Source of the DNA: Pictodentalium vernedei
Taxonomy: Eukaryota; Mollusca; Scaphopoda; Dentaliida; Dentaliidae
Assembly: GCA_031216915.1 (NCBI GenBank)
Contig: CM062297.1
Coordinates: forward strand, 536,818,971 to 536,882,970
Reading direction: 5' to 3'
Length of the DNA stretch: 64,000 nt
Shown: in pieces, positions 33,541-45,818 of the stretch
Position numbering within the stretch: position 1 is the stretch's first letter
Layout: each line of letters starts with the position of its first letter
Translations under genes and position numbers: made by a program
Notes under the pieces: model-generated
What the model saw: only the letters and a program-made list of their open reading frames with translations
Database searches by the model: none
Told to the model about the DNA's origin: nothing

Positions 33541-35585
33541 CTGAGTAGATTTATCCATGGTCTCTGGGGTGACAGAGATGCTACCAACAGAATTTTGCAG
33601 TGAGATTGCGTTATCTTGAGCAATATCTGCTGAATCAATGGCGCTGGAGGATACGCGTATCCTATCATTCCGTCCCAAGAGATCGAGGGAGCGTCTACTG
33701 CAAACGCTCGAGCATCTGGACATGGCGACACATACGTCTGCAAATGATTGTTGAGATGCGTTGCAAATAAGTCTATCATCGGACGCTCCCATTGGTAGCA
33801 AATCTGATTGAATACTCGTTTGTTGAGAGTCCATTCTGATGGCAACATGCGACCCCTCCGAGAAAGGGAGTCTGCCAAAATGTTCAGATGACCCGTAATA
33901 TGACGGACCGATAGGAGAACTTGATGCTCTAGGACAAACAGAAGGATTCTTTCTGTTAAGTTGAATAACGGAATGGAATGAGTGCCTCCCTGGTTCCGAA
34001 TATACGCTACTACTGTCCAATTGTCGAACAGAATTTGCACATGTGCATTCTGAATAATGTTCATCCAATGACGCAGCGCAAGCCAAATTGACATCATCTC
34101 TTTGATGTTTATGTGCTTGTTTATGAACTGCAGATCCCAAAGACCCTGGCACTTCGAATCTGTTGGGCTCAATGTTGCACCCCAACCTGTCTGACTGGCA
34201 TCTGTCATAATCGTAAAACTCGGATCCGGCGATTGCAGTGGAACTCCCTGAGTTAACCACTGAATATCTGCCCAAGTCTGAATCTCTTGTTTCACTTGAT
34301 TTGACAAGACGATGTTCGTATCGAGTGAATAAATCTTCACACTCCAATTCTGAGTCAGAAAGATTTGGAGTGGCCGAGTACGGAGCCGCCCCATCGGAAT
34401 AAGATCTGCAGCAGCTCCGCACAAACCTATCAGTCGCATGAATTCTCTTGCTGTAACTATGTCGGAGTGAAGACAAAAGCGAGCGTAACAACTGATTAAT
34501 TTCACTCTGGTTAACGGCAGACGAACGAGATTGTTGTGCATCTCGAAACTCATTCCCAGGTGGGTGAATGACTTAGACGGAACAAGATCCGACTTCTCGT
34601 TTACTGTAAAACCGAGATGTCGGAGCAGTTGAAGCAGATTCTGAACATCGTTCTGAAGCGTTAACTCGTTGCCATACCTCTGAAGAATGTCGTCCAGGTA
34701 GGCCGACGTTACCGCAGACGAATGAGCTCGAAAATGAGTCATTACTGAGTTCATTATTCGGGTGAAAGCCCACGGCGCTAGATTCAGGCCGAAGCACATT
34801 GCTCGGAACTGATAAACGACTCCTAGGACAGCAAAGCGAAGATACTTTCTGAATGACGGATGTACCATGATGTGAAAGTATGCATCTTTGAGATCTATGC
34901 TCGCAGCATAGTCGTTCACTCGAATGCTCTCTCTGACCGATCGAATGGCCTCCATATAAAATTTTGGAGCCACGATCAGCTTGTTTATCCAACTCAGATC
35001 TATGACTGGACGAAACGAGCCGTCTGGTTTCAGAACCAGAAACAGATAGCTGTAGAAACCTGGAGATTCCTGGTTTTCTACGACCTCTATCGCGTTCTTC
35101 TCCCGAAGAGATTGGACTTCTGATAGAAGCGAATCTCTCTTCTGAGGATTTGATGAGAGCTGAGTCCATCTTGGACTTCAAGTTAACGGGGGTTTTGTTT
35201 TGAAGGACAGTTTTAGCCCTTTTGAAATCACCCCTCGAACCCAAGGGTCGTCGTCCGTAATCGACAACCAATTGGTTAAGAAACTCGAAGGCCTTCTGCC
35301 CACTGGAACACGATAGAGGTTTGCCCCATCACCTCCTGGATCTGCGAGGCTTGCGGGAGGAGAAACCACATCCTCCACAACCTGCACCTTGCCACGTCGA
35401 CCTAGGGCATCTGACCGGGAGTCTCGGCCAGTATTACGACCCCTACCTGACTCACTACCTTGACGGTCTCTGGAGTAAGACCTAGAGATCTTATAAGAAC
35501 CTCTATAGGAACTCTTATAAGAACCTCTATAGGAACTTCCCTTGGACGTTCTCGCCCCAGAAGTGCCTGCCTTACTCTTCTCCAC
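33339..35585 (-). pseudogene. DIRS D reverse transcriptase - RNase H - methyltransferase-like ORF with one nonsense codon
   Basis: One frame of about 748 codons, broken only by TGA at 35,178-35,180 where A has an Arg codon. Order: R/S/Y/G-rich gag tail (35,585-35,400), thumb-leading box PVIDLSWINKL, motif A IDLKDAYFH (about 34,850-34,890), motif B FGLNLAPWAF, motif C YLDD (about 34,690-34,710). RNase H follows with TDASQTGWGA, INIKEMMSIW, AYIRNQGGT and HITGHLNILADS, all catalytic positions kept. Then EWTLNKRVFNQI, DLFATHLN and YAYPPAPLI, resembling the Dam-type methyltransferase segment of DIRS elements, though the usual DPPY/NPPY appears as YPP. It would copy the element's RNA into circular DNA. 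The single stop looks like recent decay. Confidence 0.92.
33540..34491 (-). other. Open alternative frame over DIRS D RNase H (possible recombinase N-terminal extension)
   Basis: The recombinase frame stays open upstream for over 300 codons through the methyltransferase-like and RNase H regions. Ser-rich, no domain recognised. The same frame is open for 250 codons in A (5,228-5,980) and for 156 codons in E (40,159-40,629). Whether it is translated is unknown; it may only reflect codon structure of the other frame. Confidence 0.35.
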
Positions 35586-36601
35586 TGAATCCGACTTTTT
35601 AGAAGCGGACTTGAACAGCAGCGAGTCTGAAGCTTTCTTAGTAATCTGATCATAGATTATGGAAAGCTTGCCGTCGAAGAGAAGCTCTCCGGAGACCGGA
35701 GCGACTCAAAGAGAGTTTTTCACCTTACGATCCACCTGAGTGGATGCAGCCAGGGCAGCATCACGTCTAACCAACTCCAGATTTGCCACTGAAAGGGCAG
35801 AGTTATACGTAGAGTATGCTATGGCCCTCGAAAGAAGATGGATATCAGCGGTCATGTAGCCAAGGTGAGATCGTGTTGGCTGCCGTGAGGATGAGGAAGC
35901 CGATAGACTAGTCTCTCCGGACTGTCTATGCAACGGAGCGTCCCGAGCAGGTGGAGTGGACGTATGCTCCAACTGACGAACGTTACGTACAACATCTGGG
36001 CCCAGATGTTGCTGTAAGAGAGAGGGGCCTCTCACGCTCACGGTCCGGGTAGACCTGGATGAGCTAGCTACCGGGCTGACAGGCTTCCTCCGTACTATCC
36101 TCGGATCCGTCGTCGCTGGGTGTGCATGTTTATAGTGCTCGCATCACCCAAATTCCTTCCCTGGACCACAACGGACGAACCCGGCTGCCAAGCCATTACA
36201 TGAATGGTTGCTTCACTGGGCGAGCTAGCGGACGGCAACGCCATCGATCCTACTTGGGACCTCTTAGGCAATTGTCGTATTTCCATGAGCACTTTAGCCG
36301 CTAGCTCTTCGTTAGACTGCGACGGCGGAGGCACACTTCTTGAAGACATCATGGAAACATCACCCTGTTCTTGTTCCTCTGAAGAAGAGACTGAAAAACT
36401 AGAGTGACCCTGCGGAGAGGACCGGCATGGACCTCTCACCGCTAACAATATACCGTGACACACGTCTTCAACTTTTGTCATCCCAATTGACACACATTGA
36501 GCAAGAATTAGTGCAAGTACCTGACTACAAGAAACACAATGAACATGAGAATCAGAGGAAGACTTCCTCGCATTACAATTTGAACAATATTCTTTCATCA
36601 T
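35586..36601 (-). pseudogene. DIRS D gag with central deletion, in frame with polymerase
   Basis: Begins MMKEYCSNC at 36,601, the best-preserved start in the window, with the following HVHCVSC giving a Cys/His cluster. The frame 36,095-36,601 covers the N-terminal third; 35,706-36,041 covers parts of the middle and C-terminal regions joined across a ~0.9-kb deletion near 35,835 (SHLGYMTADIH followed by LLSRAIAYSTYNSAL). A TGA at 35,706 sits in SL-VAPV. This frame is the same as the polymerase frame, so gag and polymerase were probably one polyprotein. Confidence 0.78.
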
Positions 36602-37647
36602 GAGAAAATATAAACAGTCATATTACTTGCACTAACCCTTGAAAGCAAAGATACATAATATAATAATTTTTCGAAAAAATTTCAGGAGAGCCCAAGTTCC
36701 CAATCGGAACAATGAGCCCAAATGGATCCCAAAAAAGCCTAAGTGTGGACAAAAATTTTAAAACATATTTAAAAATTAATGTAACACTTACGGACAATAT
36801 TAATGTATCTGGCTATGAGCAGAACTAAACAGAAGACAAATAATCACTATCAGAAGCAACCGTTGTCAACGTAAACAAAAGTGTACAAAAACCGGAAACA
36901 TGACTCCAGGCACTGTAAACATGGCCCAAAATCAGTTACCAATTTAAACACTATCCGATGTAAAACAGAAACTTCCAGAGAAGAAACTGCAGTACATCGG
37001 ATGGTAGATGCAGACCAAAACGCCTAACCACCAAAGGGTGAGGACGTAAGTCTGGGGAAAAACAGAATAATTATTCTGTTACCAAGCCAAAACTCCCAAG
37101 AAATTTTAGTAAAAAAAAAATTACAAAAATTATGCCAAAAGCATGGGAGAATAGCAAGGGGGGAATAAAGGAAAGGGAGAGAGGAAACACTGAACAAACA
37201 ATGGTAAATTCATAGCAAGAATGACAACATCAGGCCCATGCCCCGAAATTAGGGAACATGAAATAATTTCATAAAAAAATTATAAGTTACAGCCCTGAAC
37301 ACATCCTGCCACTGTTTCTTCCTCTCATCCTTTTATTTCCTCCTTAGATCCACCATTTCTTTCATAATTATGTGTCTGGCATCATTTAAACTGAGATTTA
37401 CAAGTGCAAATATCAGTGAGATGTTACTGATTTTAGGGCCACAGAAAGAATGACATTTGGCGCCAATTTCGAGACCTCCTTGACACTGCACATGCACAGT
37501 GGATAAAAGGTATGAGGACCACATAGGACATTAAAATTTCGGATTTTGATGCAAATTTGGGGGATTGGGGAGCAAAATTTGTGTTTGGCGCTAGAATTTA
37601 AGTAGTTAGCGCCAGCTAAGTCTGGGTCATTGGTACAGTATAAAAAT
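36602..37647 (-). other. DIRS D leader and right terminal repeat
   Basis: Leader with box CCTAAGTGTGGACAA near 36,738 and AAGTTACAGCCCTGAACA near 37,286; right terminal repeat up to GTATAAAAAT at 37,647. The ITR palindrome is decayed to CTGCACATGCACAG. Confidence 0.75.
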
Positions 37648-37812
37648 ATAGATGTCCTATGTGGTCCTCCATACTTTTATCTACTGCGCATGCGCAGTGT
37701 CAAGGAAGTACCGAAATTGGAGCCAAATCCTCATTCTTACAACCAGTGCCTGGTAAGTGTTATGTAATCAGTGGGGAGGTATGAGTTCCCAACTCATGGG
37801 AGGGCCATCCCC

Positions 37813-37894
37813 GTCTGGGTCATTGGTAAGTATAAAAAATATACAAATTACTATAAATTTTTTAACATTTTTATACTGTACCAATGACCCAGAC
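37813..37894. promoter_or_regulatory. DIRS E ICR
   Basis: 82 bp; both halves match the corresponding element ends, as in B and C. Confidence 0.9.
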
Positions 37895-38378
37895 TTAGCT
37901 GAATAGAAAAAAAGGCTGGAGGGCCTAGGACATAAAGGAAAATCCAATAGACTCAATTACATGTAAACCGAATTATCCCCTTAAGGAGAAGAGGAGAACA
38001 GGCTTTACATGTATCTTTCTAAGGAGAAGAGGAAACCAGGCTTTACATGTATCTTTCTTGTTTATACCAAAAAAGAAAGACACAATACCATTCCGTAATT
38101 GAGTACAATAACATCAATAATCTCTATTAACATCCAGTATAACCCATTATACTAATTATTAAAGGAAAGCCAATAAATAAAGATAGTCCAGAAAATGAGA
38201 CTCTTTATACTCATTTAAAAGTGTCCGAGGATTGTATATTAACGCTCGTATGACACGTGACATATACAAATGCTTCACACCGAGCTACACTTTAAAAATA
38301 TTACATAAATGAGATAGACATTAGCTTTACACTTTAAAACCATCCCGGCACCGACTCGGAATTACGGACTCCAGAGGA

Positions 38379-38444
38379 GGTATTCCCTTGCTTTTCACCA
38401 TAAAGCAGGTGATATAAGGGAACACCATCCACCCCCCCCCCCCC
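38379..38444 (-). promoter_or_regulatory. Conserved hairpin plus C-tract, DIRS E
   Basis: Arms TATTCCCTTGCTTT and AAAGCA plus TAAGGGAA, followed by a run of about 13 C. Confidence 0.7.
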
Positions 38445-38541
38445 TTCCCCTTGCTCTGGGTCAATCACCCCAGAACGAAGAGGGCAGCAGGACAGAGTCA
38501 CTGCCGGAACAGAAAGCCTGCATAACTATAGTTGCAACTGT

Positions 38542-39480
38542 TTAGTGGATGACATTCTGAGCAACAGATAACGGACCTAAACAACGCAGGTCACCAGAAA
38601 TGGACTCAATATTTCTAAGGTAAAAATTTGTGAACGTCGAAGGCTGAGACCAATATGCAGCCTTCATCAAATCAGTAATAGCAACACTATTAGCATAAGC
38701 CCAAGATGTAGACAGCACTCTTCATGCACCGAAATCTTAAGCACAGACTGCCGAGATGAAGATAATTTATCATAAGCAGTACGGATAGTTAATTGAATCA
38801 ACCTTGCAATAGAATGGACCATAATGTCCTTTCTATTAGGCAGCAAAGACAGAAAGAAACGCTTACATCCCTTTCTGATAAACTCAGATCTACGTTTGTA
38901 AGTACGCATAGCTCTGACTGGACAAAGCAAAGGCCTATGACCGTCTGAAGACAGAATCCTTAATAACAATAGGTTCATGGTACTTATTAGGAGCCTGATT
39001 CTTAGCCAAAAATCCAACATTAGTAGTCAAGGTAATAGTATTACCAACACTACGATAGTGAGAATCATCCACAGATAGTGCATGAAGCTCACTAACTCTT
39101 CTAGCAGAAGAGAAGGCTAAGAGAAAAGCTGTCTTATAAGATAAGTATTTGAAATCCACTGTATCCAGAGGTTCAAATGGCGCTTCTTTTAGCTTCAGAA
39201 GAACCCAAGCTAAATTCCATTTAGGAATTAATCTAAGGGTTCTAGGTCTATTTATCGAAAAGTTTTTCACTAACTTAGATAAAGAGACATTAGACCCAAT
39301 CTGTAAGCTATCATGATGAGCATAGGTATCCGATAGCATAGACCTATAACCCTTAATAGTTATTGGCTGCAAACAAGTAGACCAGAAAATTAGCAATGTC
39401 TGGAATGGAGGGATCATAAAAATCAACAGAATGATCCCTACAACATCGAGAGAAAACCTTCCACTTAGCAGCATAATTTA
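38542..39480 (-). pseudogene. DIRS E tyrosine recombinase
   Basis: TIKGYRSMLSDTY, KTAFLLAFSSARRVSEL (box I) and the tyrosine block YWSQPSTFTNFYLRN (about 38,600-38,640) are all present, the last intact where D has a deletion. Lesions: a ~14-bp deletion near 39,372 at the domain linker, a frame change near 38,955 after EPIVIK, and a 4-bp deletion near 38,725 that turns HEVR into HEE and loses the second catalytic Arg. Stop at 38,542. Confidence 0.88.
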
Positions 39481-41440
39481 GGGAAGAGGAGGTCCTCCTA
39501 CAGCTAGAAATTGTGCCGACTGCTCGTCCTGTAAAATGCTTGCCGTGCAAGAAGGACCGCACAACGGAAATACGAGATGGTAGAGACCTTGTGGGTTCTG
39601 ATGCAGTGTGCACGATTTCCCCTGCGAAAGAAGGTCCTCCCGTAGAGGAAGCTTCCACGGAATGTCCCACAACAGACACCTGAGTAGATTTATCCATGGT
39701 CTCTGGGGTAACAGAGATGCTACCAACAGAATCTTGCAGTGAGATTGCTTGATTTTAGCAATATCTGTTGAATCAACGGAGCAGGAGGATACGCGTATCC
39801 TATCATTCCGTCCCAAGAGATCGAGAGAGCGTCTACTGCAAATGCTCGAGGATCTGGGCATGGCGACACATACGTCTGCAACTGATTGTTGAGATGCGTT
39901 GCAAATAAGTCTATCATAGGACGATCCCATTGGTAGTAAATCTGATTGAATACTCGTTTGTTGAGAGTCCATTCTGACGGCAACATACAACCTTTCCGAG
40001 AAAGGGAGTCCGCTAGAACGTTCAGACGACCCGAAATATGACGGACCGACAGAAGAACTTGATGCTCTAGGACAAACAGAAGGATTCTTTCCGTTAGATT
40101 GAACAACGGAATGGAATGAGTGCCTCCCTGGTTCCGAATATACGCTACTACTGTCGAATTATTGGACAGAATTTGAACATGCAAATTCTGAATAATGTTC
40201 ATCCACTGATGTAGCGCAAGCCAAATTGATATCATCTCTTTGATGTTTATGTGCTTGTTTAGGAACTGCAGATCCCAAAGACCCAGGCACCTCGAATCTG
40301 TTGGGCTCAAAGTTGCGCCCCAACCTGTTTGACTCGCATCTGTCATTATCGTAAAATTCGGATCCGGCAGTTACAGTGGTACTCCCTGAGTTAACCAATG
40401 AATACCTGCCCAAGTCTGAATCTCTTGTTTCACTTGATTCGACAAGACGATGTTCGTTTCGAGCGAATAAATCTTCACACTCCAATTCTGAGTAAAAAAT
40501 ATCTGGAGTGGATGAGTGTGTAGTTGCCCAATTGGAATAAGATCCGCAGCAGCTCCACCCAAACCTGTCAGTCGCATGAATTCTCTCGCCGTTATTACAT
40601 CTGAGTGAAGACAAATGCGAGCATAACAACTGACTAATTTTGCTCTGGTTAACAGCAGATGAACGAGATTGTTGTGCGTCTCGAAGCTCATTCCCAGGTG
40701 GGTGAATGACTTGGACGGCACTAGATCCGACTTCTTTTCATTACTATGAAACCAAGCCGTCGGAGCAATTGAAGCAGGCTCTGAACATAGTTCTGAAGTG
40801 TTAACTTGTTGCCGTACCTCTGAAGAATGTCGTCCAAGTAGGCCGACATTACCACAGACGAATGAGCTTGGAAATGAGTCATTACCAAGTTCATTATTCG
40901 AGTGAAGGCCCAGGGCGCTAGATTCAGACCGAAGCACATTGCTCGGAACTGATAAACGACTCCTAGGACAGCGAAGCGAAGATACTTTCTAAACGCCGGA
41001 TGTACCATGATGTGAAAGTACGCATCCTTGAGATCTATGCTCGCAGCATAATCGTTCACTCGAATGCTCTCTCTGACCGATCGGATGGTCTCCATATAAA
41101 ATTTTGGAGCCACGATCAGCTTGTTTATCAAGCTCACATCTATAACTGGATGAAACAAGCCATCTGGTTTTGGAACCAGGAACAGGTGATTGTAGAAACC
41201 CGGAGATTCCTGTTTTTCTACGACCTCTATCGCGTTCTTGTCCAGAAGAGATTGAACTTCTGATGTTTGACGGAAGCGGAGTTCAACGTGGACTTTGAGT
41301 TAATGGAGGTTTTTCCTTGAAGGACAGTTTTAGACCTTCGGAAAAAACCCCTTGCACCCATGGGTCGTCCGTAATTGTCAACCAATTGGTTAAGAATCTC
41401 GACAGCCTTCCACCCAATGGAACGCAATAGAGGTTTAGAC
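39481..41440 (-). pseudogene. DIRS E reverse transcriptase - RNase H - methyltransferase-like remnant
   Basis: Motif A IDLKDAYFH, motif B FGLNLAPWAF and motif C YLDD are intact in 40,721-41,158. A frameshift follows near 40,737, then a second open block to a TAA at 40,371 (CAA in relatives). RNase H with TDASQTGWGA, INIKEMISIW and HISGRLNVLADS is in 39,720-40,346, followed by DLFATHLN and YAYPPAPLI before another frameshift near 39,770. Three or four single lesions separate it from an intact frame; the key catalytic residues are kept. Confidence 0.9.
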
Positions 41441-43553
41441 CATCACCTCCTGGCCCTGCGAGGCTTGCAGGAGGAGAAACCATGTCCTCCACGACCCGCA
41501 CCTCGCACAGTCGACCTAGGGGCGTCTGACTGGTTATCTTGGCCAGCATTACAACCCCTACCTGAGTCACTACTCTGAAGGTCTCTGGAGTAAGACGTAC
41601 AGGCTTTCTTAGATCCTCTATAGGAACTTCCCTTGGACATACTCGCCCCAGAAGTGCCTGCCTTACTCCTCTCTGCTGAGTCCAACTTTTTCAAAGCGGA
41701 TTTAAAAAGCAGAGAATCTGAAGCTTTCTTAGTAATCTGATCATAGATTATAGAAAGCTTACCGTCGAAGAGAAGCTCTCCGGAGACCGGAGCGACTGGA
41801 AGAGAGTTTTTCACCTTACTATCCACTCTTGTGGATACAGCCAGGTCAGCATCACATCTGACTAACTCCAGATTGCCGCTGAAAGGGCAGAGTTAAACGT
41901 AGAATATGCTATGGTCCTCGAAAGAACTCACAAGGAAGTTTTGAACATCCTGGAATTCTTTCCCTTCGAGACGTAATGATAACGCTCTGGTAAGGTGATC
42001 TGCTAAGATAATGCGTCTAAACTGATTCTGTTGGACAAGATTGTCGTCTCCAGTGTACTGGAGTAAATCGACATAGACGCCGGCAATGACAACTCCAAGT
42101 CTTCTGCCTGGTTGTCTAAATGCAGAGGAACTCTCGGCACTCTCTGTCCTGCCTTTTCAAATCTATTTCTACGATTGATGAAAGGCAGCTGTAGAGCATG
42201 AGATGATAAGAAACTGGATTTGCCAGTCTTAGAGGCTAGCATGAATAGAGCATCATTAAGAAGTTCAAATGTCTGCGTGACATTTCTGGACTGGGTCGGA
42301 AACTCAGGGGCAATGTCCCTATTCCGGCCGATTAAGTCTGTCCAGTGACGCTATCAGTCTCTTATCAGGTAATGCAGCATTTTGGTCTGGAGAAACAACT
42401 TCTGAAAGGTGTTGCCAGATGAAATCTACGGCCACCTTATGTTGTTCGGAAAGGGAAAATTCCAGCTCCGCTGATTCCCTTTCACCATCCGACTGGACCA
42501 CATGAGAATCTCGGTCGTCCCTTTCTGCTCTGCAGTTCCTGATCTGAAAAAGTTTCTGATGGCTACTGGGATGCTGCGATGAATTGAGCTATCTGTGATA
42601 GCAAGTCCGTCACGGAGGCCTGTGGAGCTGCGGTCTTACGTAATTTAGCCGCTGGAAGCTCCTGGGACGTTAATTCCTGCATACTTCTTATATGCGAACA
42701 TCCCGACTGGAAAGGCCTTGTGTCCTTGGCTAGCGGATGGTGTGACCTGGTCGACGTGGAATCCCTGGTTGGCGAAGCAGGCTGGATATCTGCGGTCACA
42801 TAGCCAAGGTGCGGTCGTGTGTGCTGACGTGAGGATGAGGAAGCCAATAGACAAGCTGTGCCAGACTGTCTATGCGACGGAGCGTCCCGAGCAGGAGGAG
42901 TGGAAGTATGCTCCGACTGACGAACATTACGTACAACAACATCTGGGCCCAGATGTTGTTGTAAGAGAGAGGGGGCCTCTCTCACTCGCAGTCCGGGTAT
43001 ACCTGGACGTGCTAGCTACCGGACTGACTGGATTCCTCCGTTCCATCCTCCGATCCATCGTCGCCGGGTGTGCGTGATCCGAGATTATAGTGCTCGCAAC
43101 ACCCCTTCTCCTCTCCTGGACCGCAACGGACGAACCCAGCGTCACAACCATTTCGTGAATAATTGCTTCACCGGGGGAGCTAGCGGGCGACAAGTGACCG
43201 CCGATCCTACTAGGGACCTCTTCGGCACTTGCCGCATTTCGAGGAGCACTTTGCCGCTAGCTCTTTATTGCGACGACGGAAGCACACTTTTGAAGATATC
43301 ACGGAAACATCACCCTGTTCTTGTTCCTCTGAAAAAGAGACTGAAAAAACTAGAGTGGCCCTGTGGAGAGAGGACCGGCATATGGACCTCTCACCACTAA
43401 CAATATACCGTGACACCCGTCTCCCAATGCTTGTCATCCGATTGGCACACACTGAGCAAGAATTAGTGCGAGTACACAGACTACAGCAAATACAATGAAC
43501 ATGAGATTCAGAAGGAGACTTCCTCGATTTACAATTGAACAATATTCTTTCAT
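41441..43553 (-). pseudogene. DIRS E gag, full-length layout
   Basis: Start codon at 43,553 (MKEYCS), then a one-base loss that shifts the Cys/His cluster (SHVHCICC and SCSVC are still readable). Central blocks EEQEQGDVS, ELPAAKLRKTAAPQASVTDL, a region near 42,319-42,501 (SLSEQHKVAVDFIWQHL), 42,003-42,242 and the C-terminal block VKNSLPVAPVSGELLFDGKL with the S/R/G-rich tail (41,443-41,826). It serves as the reference for deletions in D and duplications in B and C. RNA-binding capsid role inferred from position and the basic tail. Confidence 0.78.
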
Positions 43554-44273
43554 TTTGAAAAAATATTGAACAGTCATCGTACTCGCACCAACCTTTGAGA
43601 ACAAAGATACATAATAATAATAACATTACAAACATTTAGAAAAATAATTCAAAAGAAAAAATTTTTTCGAAAAAATTTCAAGATAAGCCCAAGTTCCCAA
43701 TGGGAACGATGAGCCCAAATGGATCCCAAAAAAGCCTAAGCGTGGACAAAAATTTTAAAACATGTCTAAAAATTAATGTTACACTTACGGACAATATTAA
43801 TGTATCTGGCTATGGGCAGAACTAAATAGAAGACAAGGAATCACTGTCAGAAGTAACCGTTGTCAACGTAAACACAAGTGAATAAAAACTGGAAATAAGA
43901 CTCCAGGCACTGAAAATATGGCCCGAAATCAGTAACCAATTTTAACATTATCCGATGTAAAACAGAGGCTTCCTGAGAATAAACTGCAGTACATCGGATG
44001 GTAGATGCATGACCGAAACGCCTAACCACCCTAGGGTGAGGACGTAACCATGGGGAAAAACAGAATAAACATTCTGTTACCAAGCCAAAACTCCTAAGAA
44101 TTTCAGTAATAAAAAATTACAAAAATTATGCCAAAAGCATGGGAGAATAGCAAGGGGGGTATAAAGGAAAGGGAGAGAGGAAACACTGAACAAACTGTGG
44201 AAATTTCATAACAAGAATGTAAACATCAGGCCCATGCCCCGAAATTAGGGAAAATGAAATAATTTTGCATAAA
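43554..44273 (-). other. DIRS E leader
   Basis: Non-coding, AT-rich; leader box with one change (CCTAAGCGTGGACAA) near 43,734. Confidence 0.7.
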
Positions 44274-45818
44274 AAGAGGCCCCAAGGAGCCTTAATTGCT
44301 CACCGGCCAAAGTGATTCAAAGAAGTATTTGGGGTCACATTCAGTTAGACATGGTTCATCAACACTACAAAGGAATGAAGTCATGAGAGACAAATTTTAT
44401 GGAACTAGGGACATGGCTTGAACAAACTTGAATCTTACCCCCCTAAGGATGCTGCATACCAAATATCAAAAGCATTCATCTGCTGGATCTGATGAAGAAG
44501 ATTTTTAAAGAAAATTCCTCATTTTGAACTAAGTTATAATTCGGGCTCCCACAGTGAGCCCAAATATGAACCCAGGGACTTGGCTTGAACAAACTTGAAT
44601 CTCACCCCCTAAGGATGCTGCATGCCAAATATCAAAACATTCCGACTGCTAGATCTGAAGAAGAAGATTTTTAAAGAAAATTCCTCATTTTGAACTAAGT
44701 TATCATTCGAGCTCACACAGTGAGCCCAAATATGGACCTAGAGAAGATGATTTTTAAAGAAAAATTCCTCATATTGACTAAGTTATAACGTGGGTTCTCA
44801 CAGGGAGCCCAAATATGGACCCAGGAACTTGGCTTTAACAAAGTTGAATCTCACCCCCTAAGGATGCTACACACCACATATCAAAACATTCTGACTGCTG
44901 GATCTGAAGAAGAAGATTTTTTAAGAAAATTCCTCATTTCAAACTAAGTTACAATTCAAGCTCCCACAGTGAGCCCAAATATGGACCTAGGGACATGGCT
45001 TGAACAAACTTGAATCTCACCCCCCTAAGGATGCTGCAGACCAAATATCAAAACATTCTGACTGCTAGATCTGAAGAAGAAGATTTTTAAAGAAAATTCC
45101 TCATTTTTAACTAAGTTATCATTCGGGCTCCCGCAGTGAGCCCAAATATGGACCTAGGGACATGGCTTGAACAAACTTGAATCTCACCCCCTAAGGATGC
45201 TGAATACCAAATATCAAAACATTCCGACTGCTAGATCTGAAGAAGATGATTTTTAAAAAAATTCCTCATTTTGAACTAAGTTATCATTCGAGCTCACACA
45301 GTGAGCCCAAATATGGACCTAGAGACATGGCTGGAACAAACTTGAATCTCAACCCCCTAAGGATGCTACATACCAAATATCAAAACATTCCGACTGCTGG
45401 ATCTGAAGAAGAAGATTTTTAAAGAAAATTCCTCATTTTGAACCAAGTTATAATTTGGGCTACCCAGTCAGCCCAAATATGAACCCAGGGACTTGGCTTG
45501 AACAAACTTGAATCTCACCCACCTAAGCATGCTGCATACCCAATATCAAAAGATTCTGCCTGCTGGATCTTGAGAAGAAGATTTTTAAAGAAATTTGCCT
45601 GAAATGCACTTGTGGTGCCCCCTGTGGGTGCGGCAAGTTTATTTGTACAAGTTTAAATTGACATATGATGGGGAACATGCACACCAAATTTGGTTCAATT
45701 TGATCCAGTAGTTTGGGAGGAGTAGTCGATAATGTAAAGTTCACGACGGACGATGACGGACGACGACGGACGACAACGGACGGCAAATGATAAGTTAAGC
45801 TCCCTTCGGTAAGCTAAA
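44274..45818 (+). mobile_element. Array element R4 inserted in the DIRS E leader
   Basis: Head AAGAGGCCCCAAGG with GCTCACC; about eight units of 165-168 bp (AACAAACTTG at 44,421, 44,589, 45,003, 45,170, 45,335, 45,501, plus partial units); a GACGGACGA tract near 45,745-45,782; end AAGCTCCCTTCGGTAAGCTA. The uninterrupted site is visible in D (CATAAAAAAATTATAAGTTAC near 37,270), so the borders are defined to within the A-run. Confidence 0.85.

Larger units (their letters stand above)
31210..37647 (-). mobile_element. DIRS D, main part: best-preserved polymerase
   Basis: Left terminal repeat resumes at 31,210 after its first 9 bp at 17,315. ICR 31,505-31,586, recombinase, polymerase, gag and right terminal repeat ending near 37,647. 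The gag middle is deleted by roughly 0.9 kb relative to E (join near 35,835). Net length about 6.45 kb. D interrupts E's left terminal repeat. Confidence 0.9.

Noticed and set aside
34573..35271. 232-codon minus-strand open frame
   Set aside because: Shadow frame of the D polymerase N-terminal region; the real frame carries all family motifs.
43847..44083. Short frame in the DIRS E leader as a possible upstream protein
   Set aside because: Not conserved in the aligned leaders of B, C and D and without recognised motif.
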